Part shown: piece after piece, positions 23,223-32,030 of the stretch
Position numbering within the stretch: the stretch's first letter is position 1
Layout of the letters: each line of letters starts with the position of its first letter
Source of the DNA: Duncaniella sp.
GTDB taxonomy: Bacteria; Bacteroidota; Bacteroidia; Bacteroidales; Muribaculaceae
Direction of reading: 5' to 3'
DNA: 47,331 nt
Assembly: GCF_029054785.1 (NCBI RefSeq)
Contig: NZ_JAIDEN010000027.1
Span: forward strand, 1-47,331
Position numbers and translations under genes: made by a program
Notes under the pieces: model-generated
What the model was told of the DNA's origin: nothing
Seen by the model: the letters and a program-made list of their open reading frames with translations, nothing else
Database searches by the model: none

Positions 23223-26200
23223 ATGATCTCCATACAGCAGTTAAGCGATGAATTCATGTCGTCACGCCGCCGGGAGGCCCTTGAAAAGGCTCTCGGCGGC
23301 GAGGCTGCAATTACGTCGGTCTACAATCTGGCCGGATCGTCCCCGGCCCTGATGCTCGCAGCCCTGCCCCCGCGCAAGGTCCCGACGGTGGTGGTCGGAG
23401 ACTCGCTTGACGATGCCGGCTATATCTACCACGACCTCAGCCGCATTCTCGGCGAAGACCGGGTGTTGCTTTTCCCCTCCGGCTACAAGCGCGACATCAA
23501 ATATGGCCAGGTCGATCCGCCGTCGCAGATCCTGCGGACCGAGGCCCTCAACCAGTGGCACTCCGACCGGGCGCCGGTCTATGTGGTCACCTACCCTGAG
23601 GCCCTGGCCGAGAAAGTGGCCCGGCGCGAGGTGATCGACCGCCACACTCTCCATCTGCGCAAAGACAGCGAGACCGACATGACGGAGACCATCGCCTGGC
23701 TGCGTGAAAACGGTTTTCTGGAGGTGGACTACGTCTATGAGCCGGGCCAGTTCGCCTCCCGCGGCTCAATCCTCGACATCTTCGGTTACAGCCATGAGCT
23801 TCCGTTTCGCGTCGACTTCTTCGGCGACGAGATCGACTCGATCCGCACTTTCAACATCGAGACACAGCTCTCGGAGAAGCAGCTTCAGGAGATCGCCGTC
23901 ACCTCAGGGGTGGCCTCGCAGTCTTCGGGCGAGTCTCTGCTGGAATATGTAGATCCGTCGACTCTTTTCGTTGTCCGCGATGCCCTCTACACCGTAGAGC
24001 GCGTCAAGGCCATCGGTGCCGAAGAGCTTTCACAGAGCGCCCTGGCCGCGGTCGATGCCGCGACAGACACCAACGCCATGAAGCAGGTGGTCGACGGCGA
24101 TGCCTTTGCCCGCCGCTTCAGCTCCTTCCGCCAGCTGCGCTTCACAGCCGCCGCCAGGCCCGACACCGCAGCCAAGGCCTCGATTGATTTCCACTGCTCC
24201 CCGCAGGTCATCTACCACAAAAATTTCGAGCTGATCAGCGAAAGTTTCTCGAAATTTCTCGCCGAGGGCTACCGCATCTACATCCTCAGCGACAGCGAGA
24301 AGCAGATCGAGCGCCTGAAGGTGATTTTTGCCGACCGCGGCGATTCGATTGACTTCGCGCCGGTGATGCCGACCGTCCACGAGGGTTTCACCGACCATTC
24401 GCTGAAGATCTGCGTCTTCACCGACCATCAGATCTTTGACCGTTTCCACAAATACACTCTCAAAAGCGACCGCGCCCGCTCCGGCAAGCTCGCTCTCTCA
24501 CTCAAAGAACTCAGCGCCATCGAGCCGGGCGATTTCATAGTCCACGTGGACCACGGTGTCGGCAAATTCGCCGGCCTGCTGCGCACCAATGTCAACGGCA
24601 AGACCCAGGAGATGATCAAGCTGGTCTATGCCAATGACGACATCATCTTCGTCTCCATCCACGCGCTCCACAAACTCGCGAAATACCGGGGCAAGGAGGG
24701 CGTGCCTCCGAAAATCAACAAACTCGGTTCCGGCGCATGGAACAAGATGAAGGAGCGCACCAAGTCGAAGCTCAAGGACATCGCCCGCGATCTCATAAAG
24801 CTCTACGCCGCCCGAAAGGACGAGAAGGGCCATGCCTTTGCCCCTGACAGCTATCTCCAGCAGGAACTGGAGGCGTCGTTCATCTATGAGGACACCCCTG
24901 ACCAGCTCACGGCAACAAAGGCTGTCAAGGCCGACATGGAGAGCGACAAGCCGATGGACCGCCTGATCTGCGGCGACGTGGGCTTCGGAAAGACCGAAAT
25001 TGCCATCCGCGCGGCTTTCAAGGCGGCTGCCGACGGCAAACAGACCGCTGTGCTCGTCCCGACGACCGTCCTGGCCTATCAGCACTTCAACACCTTCCGC
25101 GACCGTCTGAAAGAACTGCCCGTCCGCGTTGACTACATATCCCGCGCCCGCACTGCCAAGCAGGTCAAGGAGATTGTCCGTGATCTCGCCGACGGTAAGA
25201 TCGACATCCTGATCGGCACCCATAAGCTGATCGGCAAGGAGGTCCGCTTCAAGGATCTCGGTCTGCTGATAGTCGACGAGGAGCAGAAGTTCGGCGTTGC
25301 CGTCAAGGAGAAGCTCAAGCAGATGAAAGTCAACGTCGACACTCTGACCATGAGCGCAACGCCGATCCCCCGCACCCTCCAGTTCTCGCTGATGGGCGCG
25401 CGCGACCTCACGGCGCTCAACACTCCCCCGGCCAACCGCTATCCGATCATAACCTCTGTCTGCGCCGGCGGCGACGATATTGTATCTGAGGCTGTCAACT
25501 TCGAACTCTCGCGCAACGGCCAGGTGTTCATGATCAACAACCGCATCGAGGGCCTCTACGAACTGGAGGCGCAGGTCAAGCGGCTTGTGCCCGATGCGCG
25601 TGTGATCGTGGCCCACGGGCAGATGCCCCCCGAAAAGCTCGAAAAGGCCATCATCGACTTCGCCAACCATGACTATGATGTCCTGATAGCCACTACCATC
25701 ATCGAGAGCGGCATCGACATGCCCAACGTCAACACCATCATTGTCAACAACGCGCAGAATTTCGGCCTCAGCGAGCTTCATCAGCTGCGCGGACGCGTGG
25801 GCCGCAGCAACCGCAAGGCTTTCTGCTATCTGCTCGTCCCGCCCCACATCCCGCTGACTCCCGTGGCGCGCCGCCGACTTCAGGCCATCGAAAGTTTCAG
25901 TGACCTCGGCAGCGGCATACACATCGCCATGCAGGACCTCGACATCCGCGGCGCCGGCAACCTCCTTGGTGCCGAGCAGTCGGGATTCATAGCCGATCTG
26001 GGCTATGAGACCTACCAGAAGATTCTGAAGGAGGCTGTCACCGAACTCCGCACGGAGGAGTTCTCGGATCTCGACCAGGCCGACCGCCTCGGAGAGGAAG
26101 AGACCGACTATGTGGCCGACTGTGTGATCGAAAGCGATATGGAGCTGCTTCTGCCCGCCGACTATGTCCCCACCGAGAGCGAACGCATTGCCCTCTATCA

Positions 26201-26564
26201 GGAGCTCGACGGCATTGAGCGCGAACTGGATCTTCAGGCATTCAAAAGCCGCCTGACCGACCGCTTCGGCGCCATCCCGCCTGTCACAGCCGAGCTGCTG
26301 CGCATCCCGCGCCTGCGGAGTTTCGCCCGCCGTCTGGGTATCGAGAAAGTGGCTCTGAAGCAGGGCAAGATGTACACCTATTTTGTCGACGAGAGCAACA
26401 AGGCTTACTATCAGTCGGAGATGTTCGGTAAGATGCTTTCCTATCTGACGTCCAATCCGCGGCGTGTGCAGATCCGCGAGCGCAATGGCAAACGTTCGTT
26501 TGCCATCTCCGATGTCCCCAACGTAGAGACCGCCGTGGCAATCCTCTCCGAAATCATCGGGTGA
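23223..26564 (+). CDS. mfd: Transcription-repair coupling factor
   Basis: 1113 aa, full length. In order: a UvrB-like region (~1-330), the RNA-polymerase-interacting CarD-like domain (~430-500, FIVHVDHGVGKFAGL), the SF2 translocase with Walker A GDVGFGKTE (~584-592), DEEQ (685-688) and SATPIPRTL, the RecG-like second lobe with ESGIDMPNVNTIIV and QLRGRVGRS, and the C-terminal TRCF domain. It displaces stalled RNA polymerase and recruits UvrA. The gene is probably co-transcribed with the S41 protease upstream. A repeat element starts about 10 bp past the stop. Confidence 0.98.
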   Translation: MISIQQLSDEFMSSRRREALEKALGGEAAITSVYNLAGSSPALMLAALPPRKVPTVVVGDSLDDAGYIYHDLSRILGEDRVLLFPSGYKRDIKYGQVDPPSQILRTEALNQWHSDRAPVYVVTYPEALAEKVARREVIDRHTLHLRKDSETDMTETIAWLRENGFLEVDYVYEPGQFASRGSILDIFGYSHELPFRVDFFGDEIDSIRTFNIETQLSEKQLQEIAVTSGVASQSSGESLLEYVDPSTLFVVRDALYTVERVKAIGAEELSQSALAAVDAATDTNAMKQVVDGDAFARRFSSFRQLRFTAAARPDTAAKASIDFHCSPQVIYHKNFELISESFSKFLAEGYRIYILSDSEKQIERLKVIFADRGDSIDFAPVMPTVHEGFTDHSLKICVFTDHQIFDRFHKYTLKSDRARSGKLALSLKELSAIEPGDFIVHVDHGVGKFAGLLRTNVNGKTQEMIKLVYANDDIIFVSIHALHKLAKYRGKEGVPPKINKLGSGAWNKMKERTKSKLKDIARDLIKLYAARKDEKGHAFAPDSYLQQELEASFIYEDTPDQLTATKAVKADMESDKPMDRLICGDVGFGKTEIAIRAAFKAAADGKQTAVLVPTTVLAYQHFNTFRDRLKELPVRVDYISRARTAKQVKEIVRDLADGKIDILIGTHKLIGKEVRFKDLGLLIVDEEQKFGVAVKEKLKQMKVNVDTLTMSATPIPRTLQFSLMGARDLTALNTPPANRYPIITSVCAGGDDIVSEAVNFELSRNGQVFMINNRIEGLYELEAQVKRLVPDARVIVAHGQMPPEKLEKAIIDFANHDYDVLIATTIIESGIDMPNVNTIIVNNAQNFGLSELHQLRGRVGRSNRKAFCYLLVPPHIPLTPVARRRLQAIESFSDLGSGIHIAMQDLDIRGAGNLLGAEQSGFIADLGYETYQKILKEAVTELRTEEFSDLDQADRLGEEETDYVADCVIESDMELLLPADYVPTESERIALYQELDGIERELDLQAFKSRLTDRFGAIPPVTAELLRIPRLRSFARRLGIEKVALKQGKMYTYFVDESNKAYYQSEMFGKMLSYLTSNPRRVQIRERNGKRSFAISDVPNVETAVAILSEIIG

Positions 26565-26573
26565 CAAGCGGGA

Positions 26574-26690
26574 GTGTCGCACCTACGGCGCTTTTTTGGG
26601 AGGAGAGGATGGTATCGGCATACCACAGCTGCGGACCCCTCTGGGGCCCTTGCAGTGGCCTGGATTCTTCCGACCGCTACGCGGCCAGCC
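26574..26690 (-). repeat. Structured element copy (minus orientation) after mfd
   Basis: Minus-strand copy of the array-terminal element, from GGCTGGCCGCGTAGCGGTC to GCGCCGTAGGTGCGAC. The hairpin core at 26633-26649 is GGGCCCC-AGA-GGGGTCC on the minus strand, pairing fully although different from other copies. A second hairpin TGGTAT-GCCG-ATACCA follows. Confidence 0.85.
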
Positions 26691-26744
26691 CGCACCGCAT
26701 GGCGCGTCCGTGGATATGTGTCCGAGACGGACGCATCCGTGGAT

Positions 26745-26858
26745 GTGTGTCCGCATGGGCGTCCGAAGGACGCAGATTTATCGTAGCCCGTGACGCGTCG
26801 GTGTCACGGGAACAATGAATTCCCCCCATGCGGCGTGTCCGGTAGGACACGGATTTAC
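26745..26858 (-). repeat. Two-hairpin element and GTGTCC hairpin, minus orientation
   Basis: 26757-26810: GCGTCC-GAA-GGACGC, then GATTTATCGTAG, then CCCGTGAC...GTCACGGG. 26834-26858: CGTGTCC-GGTA-GGACACG followed by GATTTAC. Both are inverted counterparts of 26975-27050 and 26926-26951. Confidence 0.75.
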
Positions 26859-26925
26859 GGGGTGATGATTTGTCCGATTTTATTACGGATTTAATATCGG
26901 TTATTTTGTGGCGGATTTGGATGAC

Positions 26926-27050
26926 GGTAAATCGGTGTCCTGTCGGACACCTTTCTTATTCTATATACACCAAACCCGTGACACCTGTCGCTGCGCGACG
27001 GTGTCACGGGCTATGATAAATCTGCGTCCTACGGACGCCCATGCGGACAC
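26926..27050 (+). repeat. GTGTCC hairpin and two-hairpin element, plus orientation
   Basis: 26926-26951: GGTAAATCGGTGTCC-TGTC-GGACACC. 26975-27010: CCCGTGACAC paired with GTGTCACGGG, with a smaller inner stem (TCGC-TGC-GCGA). 27011-27050: CTATGATAAATCTGC, GCGTCC-TAC... pairing, then CCATGCGGACAC. These mirror the minus copies to the left. The gap 26859-26925 between the two halves is AT-rich with no feature. Confidence 0.75.
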
Positions 27051-27059
27051 ATGTCCTTC

Positions 27060-27162
27060 GGATGCCCATCCGGGATGTCTCGTTGTGGACGCCCATGCGG
27101 GATGTCTCGTTGTGGATGCCCATGCGGGATGTCTCGTTGTGGACGCCCGTGCGGGCTTCACG
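27060..27162 (+). repeat. 27-bp tandem repeats (3 units and a partial)
   Basis: Units start at 27060, 27087 and 27114 with a fourth partial at 27141. The shared core is GCGGGATGTCTCGTTGTGGA. Units differ at only one to three positions. The period is a multiple of three, but no gene is supported here. Confidence 0.8.
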
Positions 27163-27165
27163 CGC

Positions 27166-27282
27166 CAGGCGGGCCGCGTAGCGGTCGGAAGAATCCAGGC
27201 CACTGCAAGGGCGCCGTAGGTGTCCGCAGCTGTGGTATAACGATACCACCTCCCCACAAAAAAAGCGCCGTAGGTGCGACAC
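27166..27282 (+). repeat. Structured element copy (plus orientation)
   Basis: Plus-strand copy of the array-terminal element. CCACTGC and GCAGCTGTGG form the outer stem; the core at 27209-27225 is GGGCGCC-GTA-GGTGTCC with G-T pairs. A second hairpin GTGGTAT-AACG-ATACCAC overlaps the right arm, so the two folds compete. It ends GCGCCGTAGGTGCGAC, about 90 bp from the stop of the convergent lipoprotein gene. Confidence 0.85.
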
Positions 27283-27370
27283 TACGCATACCCCGCCCAA
27301 AACGTAATCGCGCCCCGGAGGCCTTAAAAATGGCTTCCGGGGCGCGGGTTAAAATGTATTCAGTAAGAAT

Positions 27371-29824
27371 TTACTCGCGGCTGACTACTCGGTTAGCGTC
27401 CCATGTAGCGCCTCCGGTGTACCATTCGGTAGTCCCGTCTTTGAGCCACTGCTCAAAGTTGTAATAAACCTCGTGGATTCCCTGCTCCTCCATCGGCCAG
27501 CGCCAAGAAGCCTCAAGACAGAGCATTTCGGGCGATACATAGACCGGTTCTTCACCATTCTTGAACGAGGTGGGAGGGGTCACCATGTGGTAGTGGTTCT
27601 CATCGTCGAGCAACTTCTCGTCGAAAGGCCTGATAGCATTCTCCATATAGTGCAGACCGTCACCGGGATTGACAAGCACATAGAAGCCGCCCATACCCTT
27701 GACATCCTTCTCAGACCACTGGGGATTGTCCTTATATTCATCGGTCAGCGACCACTGGCCGTCCACATGGAACGAAAGCGGAATACCCTTTGCCGATGCC
27801 ACGGGGGCGTCAACGTTGATCGGGCTGCGGTAATAGCCTCCGAGCCATTTGTGAAGTTCAGGGCCGATGTTGAAATGACCCTTACCGTGATCATTACCCT
27901 TCTCATCAATAATATCTCCGTTGAACATCACGTAGATGGGCAGTGTACCGCCTGCGGCGAGGGGTTCGACTGTGATCCATGTCTGAACTGCATTGTCTTT
28001 CTCGCCGTCGACAATAGGCGTAGCCGTAACGGCAAAGACAGCGTCGTTGAAGTCCCAGTCGTATGTTCCGGCCAAGTCCTCGGCAGCGATCAGCCAACGG
28101 TAAGCCTCAGGTTCGGGATCGTCGGGATGGATGATTGAGTCGACCGGATCGTGGTAGACCTCAGTGTCGTCATCGAGGATAAACACGAAATCCTGCATGT
28201 CGAAATCGCAGCTTGAGCGGCTGTATGTATCGCCGATCGTACCATCCTCAAACGACATATATCTCCATTCATATTTGGATCCCAGCCAGGTCACGGCGCG
28301 GAAAGCATTGCGATGCGGATCTTTGACAAATGCTGATTCGGGATACCTAAAACTTTTGACACCGCTTTGTTCGTCTTGGAACTCTTCTGTTCGTTCGGCA
28401 CCGGGTCCCGGCACCCATCTCACCCCTTTGTTCAGCGGAGAGTAGGAATAGAGATAGCCGTTGTAGGCACTCTTGATATATCCTCCATAAGCCTTGTCGA
28501 TGTCATCGAGATGCACCTTGATTCCCTTGGAAATCAGAGACGGATAATTATTATCGTCCATCGTCAGATCGCCTATCATATCAGGCAACCGATTTGACCA
28601 GCCCTTGGCTTTGTTCTCATAGTCATAATTATAATATGTATAGACGATCTCCAGATCCTTTTTTGGACACATCCATTCCCAATTCAGGTTCTCAGCCTTA
28701 GCGGTGAACGTCTTGTCATAAATATCATTACCATTTTTGTCTTTGAGCTTGTCGCCTGTCATTCTCCAGCGGTAGACATAGTTGAATCTGCTGTCAGCCG
28801 GAGCGTCCGGATCGTTTTTGATACCGATCCGGTCAAGATATTCACGGCAGGCATGAGTCATGTCTCTGTCACAGATCGAAGTGGTGAAGCCGCGGAAGTT
28901 ATCAAGAGAGTAGACATCGATATATCTGTATTCCGCTCCGTAGTTGCCGACTCGGTCGATCACCGATATTCCGTTGTTGTTCAGGCACTCCATGAACACC
29001 TCATCATTCATGAAATCCTTGATGGTGATTGACTTTGTCTCTGAGGGCACCCAACAGAGAGCCAGATTGTCGACAGGCTCGTTTTCCGTGTTTTTCTCCA
29101 TATCGTAGATCGGACAGTGGACTGGTTTGCCATCTCCATCAAAGTAAAAGAGTCCGAATTCCAGCTGCTGGCTTGTCTGCCAGTAGAGAGGACGGATAAT
29201 GATGTCATTCTTCTTGAACTTCAGCATGAAGTCGTTGTCGACCCCGTCGCGGCTGGAATTATAGCAGCCTTCCGGCATCTTGCGGCGGAAGATAGTGGCA
29301 TTGAGCAAGGGAACCACCATCCAGTCTTTTTTTTCGGTGCAGAGTTCGGCAGTGATACCTGAGCCGCCCTCCGACGATGGATCCTGAACTCCTTTTCCTA
29401 CGTATTGACCCGACGAAAAATTCTGAACACCTGAGCCGCTTCTTGAGGGAGCGTCGACCCTGACCGTAGATCCGATGGCGGCAATGGTTTTCGTGCCTCC
29501 GGCATCGACGATCACTTCCTTGACCGATGCGGGAATGTCGAATTTGAGTGTTGTTGTGCCGTTTATCCTGCGTCCTTTGGCAAAAAGGTAGCGCTTTCCG
29601 TCAACATCGGCATAGACCTTGACATCTGTCGGGGCTGTGGTGACGATGTTGATCCCGGAGTGACGGGCTGCATTGAGATTGCGGTTCGGGTCGATGACAC
29701 CGAACTTCTTGATAAATTCACGTGCATAGAGTTCGCGACGGGGGATTGCGATCTCATCAGCAGTGCACGAAGTCAGCAGTGCACCAGCAATGGAAACACC
29801 TAACAATAAGTTACTTAAACGCAT
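27371..29824 (-). CDS. LruC/DUF4842-domain lipoprotein
   Basis: 817 aa from the ATG at 29822-29824. The lipoprotein signal is MRLSNLLLGVSIAGALLTSC. A beta-rich N-domain (about 30-140) is followed by a long middle region with many aromatic/acidic strands. The C-terminal ~250 residues carry YRWLIAAEDLAGTYDWDFND, the hallmark of the LruC/DUF4842 domain. These lipoproteins are surface proteins of Bacteroidota with unknown binding partners. The frame is open for 36 more codons, but those cross the -7 box at 29921-29928. Single gene with its own promoter; convergent with the repeat mosaic. Confidence 0.8.
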   Translation of the reverse strand: MRLSNLLLGVSIAGALLTSCTADEIAIPRRELYAREFIKKFGVIDPNRNLNAARHSGINIVTTAPTDVKVYADVDGKRYLFAKGRRINGTTTLKFDIPASVKEVIVDAGGTKTIAAIGSTVRVDAPSRSGSGVQNFSSGQYVGKGVQDPSSEGGSGITAELCTEKKDWMVVPLLNATIFRRKMPEGCYNSSRDGVDNDFMLKFKKNDIIIRPLYWQTSQQLEFGLFYFDGDGKPVHCPIYDMEKNTENEPVDNLALCWVPSETKSITIKDFMNDEVFMECLNNNGISVIDRVGNYGAEYRYIDVYSLDNFRGFTTSICDRDMTHACREYLDRIGIKNDPDAPADSRFNYVYRWRMTGDKLKDKNGNDIYDKTFTAKAENLNWEWMCPKKDLEIVYTYYNYDYENKAKGWSNRLPDMIGDLTMDDNNYPSLISKGIKVHLDDIDKAYGGYIKSAYNGYLYSYSPLNKGVRWVPGPGAERTEEFQDEQSGVKSFRYPESAFVKDPHRNAFRAVTWLGSKYEWRYMSFEDGTIGDTYSRSSCDFDMQDFVFILDDDTEVYHDPVDSIIHPDDPEPEAYRWLIAAEDLAGTYDWDFNDAVFAVTATPIVDGEKDNAVQTWITVEPLAAGGTLPIYVMFNGDIIDEKGNDHGKGHFNIGPELHKWLGGYYRSPINVDAPVASAKGIPLSFHVDGQWSLTDEYKDNPQWSEKDVKGMGGFYVLVNPGDGLHYMENAIRPFDEKLLDDENHYHMVTPPTSFKNGEEPVYVSPEMLCLEASWRWPMEEQGIHEVYYNFEQWLKDGTTEWYTGGATWDANRVVSRE

Positions 29825-29920
29825 AATGTATGGTCTGTAAAGATCTCGGTTAACGAGAAGGAAACATGAGAAGAAGAAAAAGATAAATCTGATATTGTCA
29901 AGCTCTACAATTTCGGGGTG

Positions 29921-29928
29921 CAAAATTA
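29921..29928 (-). promoter_or_regulatory. -7 box of the LruC-like gene
   Basis: TAATTTTG on the minus strand, about 97 bp before the ATG at 29824. It excludes the upstream in-frame start. The rest of 29929-30182 holds no gene; TAACTTTA at 30109-30116 is a possible weaker -7 box for pdxA. Confidence 0.5.
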
Positions 29929-30182
29929 ACAAATTCAGAAGTGAAGCGAATAAAATTTAACCTACCTTAACAGAATAAAACACAAATTTCACACACTTCA
30001 CTTCCATTCCCAACAGCCGCTGACATCAGTGTTTATCGGCAGGCTGCTTCTTAATAAATGTTAAACCACAGACAGCCGCAGACCCCGATAGGACTTTTTT
30101 AGTAACTTTACCACTTAATTGAGATTGGTGTGTGCGGCCCGCTGCATCCGCCCTCTCTCTATTTCACATTATGCACTGACAA

Positions 30183-31268
30183 ATGGAACAAGATAGAAAA
30201 ATTCGTGTCGGAATCACCCACGGAGACATCAATGGCGTCGGCTATGAAGTACTGCTGAAAGCCCTTGGCGATGTGCGCATAGCAGAGCTGTGCACTCCGG
30301 TGATCTACGGCTCGGCAAAAATAGCCAACTTCTACCGCAAAGGCATCGAGCTTCCTGACTTCCGGCTCTTCCAGATCGACAGCCCCGACAAGGCAGCCGA
30401 AGAGCAGATCAACATCATCAACGTGGTTCCGGAAGACTGCAAGGTCGAACCCGGACAGGCAACCCAGACAGCAGGACAGGCAGCCCTCGCCGCCCTCGAA
30501 CGGGCTACTGCCGATCTGCGCGACGGACTGATCGACGTGCTCGTCACAGCCCCGATCAACAAACAGACCATCCACAGCGACGCATTCAACTTCCCCGGCC
30601 ACACGGAATATCTCCAGGAGCGCCTCGGCGGAGGCCGCGAAGCCATGATGATCATGTGTGGCGGAAATCTGCGCGTGGCGCTTGTCACCATCCATGACAG
30701 CATCGCGACAGTCGCCGCAGGCATCACTGCAAAGAGCGTCACCGACAAGATCGCAGCTTTCAACCGCTCGCTGGTCGAAGACTTCGGACTCCACGGACCG
30801 CGTATCGCCGTGCTCGCGCTCAATCCTCATGCAGGCGACGCCGGAGTCATCGGCTCGGAGGAGACTGAAATCATCGCCCCCGCCATCGCCGAAGCGGCCA
30901 AGCGCAAGATCCTCGCTTTCGGCCCCTATCCCGCCGACGGATTTTTCGGCAGCGGCGCCTACACCAAGTTTGACGGCATCCTGGCAATGTATCACGACCA
31001 GGGCCTGATCCCCTTCAAGCTCCTTGCCGCCGAAAACGGCGTGAACTTCACCGCCGGACTCCCCTTCGTGCGCACTTCGCCCGACCACGGCACCGCCTAT
31101 GACATCGCAGGCCAGGGCAAAGCCGACGAACAGTCGATGCGCGAGGCCATCTACACCGCCATCGACATCTACCGCAACCGCCGGCGCGAGGCTGAAGCGA
31201 CCGCCAACCCTCTTCGCAAACAGAATTTCGACAAAGGCAGCGACAAGCTCCCCGCCGACCGCGGATAA
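30183..31268 (+). CDS. pdxA: 4-hydroxythreonine-4-phosphate dehydrogenase
   Basis: 361 aa. GITHGDINGVGYEV at the N-terminus, TAPINKQTIH, LNPHAGDAG and MYHDQGLIPFKLL are the conserved PdxA blocks, including the metal-binding histidines. The enzyme oxidises 4-phosphohydroxy-L-threonine in pyridoxal-phosphate synthesis. The C-terminus is extended by ~25 charged residues. The lipid-locus nucleotidyltransferase starts 27 bp downstream, so pdxA may head that transcript, although the pathways are unrelated. Confidence 0.95.
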   Translation: MEQDRKIRVGITHGDINGVGYEVLLKALGDVRIAELCTPVIYGSAKIANFYRKGIELPDFRLFQIDSPDKAAEEQINIINVVPEDCKVEPGQATQTAGQAALAALERATADLRDGLIDVLVTAPINKQTIHSDAFNFPGHTEYLQERLGGGREAMMIMCGGNLRVALVTIHDSIATVAAGITAKSVTDKIAAFNRSLVEDFGLHGPRIAVLALNPHAGDAGVIGSEETEIIAPAIAEAAKRKILAFGPYPADGFFGSGAYTKFDGILAMYHDQGLIPFKLLAAENGVNFTAGLPFVRTSPDHGTAYDIAGQGKADEQSMREAIYTAIDIYRNRRREAEATANPLRKQNFDKGSDKLPADRG

Positions 31269-31295
31269 CAATCTCCCCTGAAAGGAAATTTCACA

Positions 31296-32030
31296 ATGGA
31301 CTTCGCCATCATTGCCGCCGGCCAGGGCTCACGCCTGAAAATGGAAGGACAAGATCTTCCGAAACCATTGGTGCGTCTTGGAGGCAAACCGATGATCGGA
31401 CGGCTGATCGAAGTGCTCTCCCTCGCGGGCGCGCGTACTGTATATATAATCGTCAACGAAGAGATGAGCGAAGTGGCCGACTATCTGCGGTCACTCACCC
31501 CTGCGGGCTGCGAACTGCGGCTGACGGTCAGAACCACCTCAGGCTCGATGGAAAGTTTCCGCGAACTTGCCCGTTCGATGGACCGCCGCCAACCGTTCTG
31601 CCTGCTGACAGTCGACAGCGTCTTCCTCCCCGACGAATTCGGGAAATTCATCGCCGAATTCGAGGCTGACAAAGAGGCCGACGGCTATATGGCCGTAACA
31701 TCATACGTCGCAGACGAGAAACCGCTCTATGTGGCCGCCGGACCCGACGGAGAGATCACAGGCTTCCTTGACCGTCCGCTCCACGACACTCACTACGTCT
31801 CCGGAGGCATCTACGCCCTGCGCCCTGAGGCATTCAGCCTGCTTGACGACTGCGCCGCAGCCGGAAAAACCCGCATGCGCGACTTCCAGCGCTCGCTTGT
31901 GGCCGCCGGACTCAGGCTCAAAGCCCGTCCGTTCTCGAAAATCATCGACGCCGACCACGTCTCCGACCTGCGCGAAGCCGAAATCTTCCTTTCTGAAAAC
32001 CAATCTAACCTCAAACGATATAATGGCTGA
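31296..32030 (+). CDS. Sugar-phosphate/polyol-phosphate nucleotidyltransferase
   Basis: 244 aa. The NTP-transferase signature is FAIIAAGQGSRL with LPKPLVRLGGKPMI, and TVDSVF provides the metal-binding aspartate. Enzymes of this fold activate a sugar- or polyol-phosphate with CTP, UTP, GTP or dTTP. Because two CDP-alcohol phosphatidyltransferases lie downstream, a cytidylyltransferase for inositol-phosphate or a similar alcohol is a sensible reading, but the nucleotide is not determined. First gene of a packed operon; its end overlaps the next gene by 8 bp. Confidence 0.75.
   Translation: MDFAIIAAGQGSRLKMEGQDLPKPLVRLGGKPMIGRLIEVLSLAGARTVYIIVNEEMSEVADYLRSLTPAGCELRLTVRTTSGSMESFRELARSMDRRQPFCLLTVDSVFLPDEFGKFIAEFEADKEADGYMAVTSYVADEKPLYVAAGPDGEITGFLDRPLHDTHYVSGGIYALRPEAFSLLDDCAAAGKTRMRDFQRSLVAAGLRLKARPFSKIIDADHVSDLREAEIFLSENQSNLKRYNG

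Noticed and set aside
24498..26582. 694-codon open frame antisense to mfd
   Set aside because: It lies wholly over the well-identified mfd frame, shows no protein family features, and is explained by GC-rich codon use.
26561..27300. Several 60-100 codon frames in the repeat mosaic (both strands)
   Set aside because: They follow the repeats (Gly/Cys/Arg/Met-Ser periodic products) and lack promoters; treated as non-coding.
30159..31271. 370-codon open frame antisense to pdxA
   Set aside because: pdxA motifs are clear on the plus strand; the antisense product has no recognisable domain.
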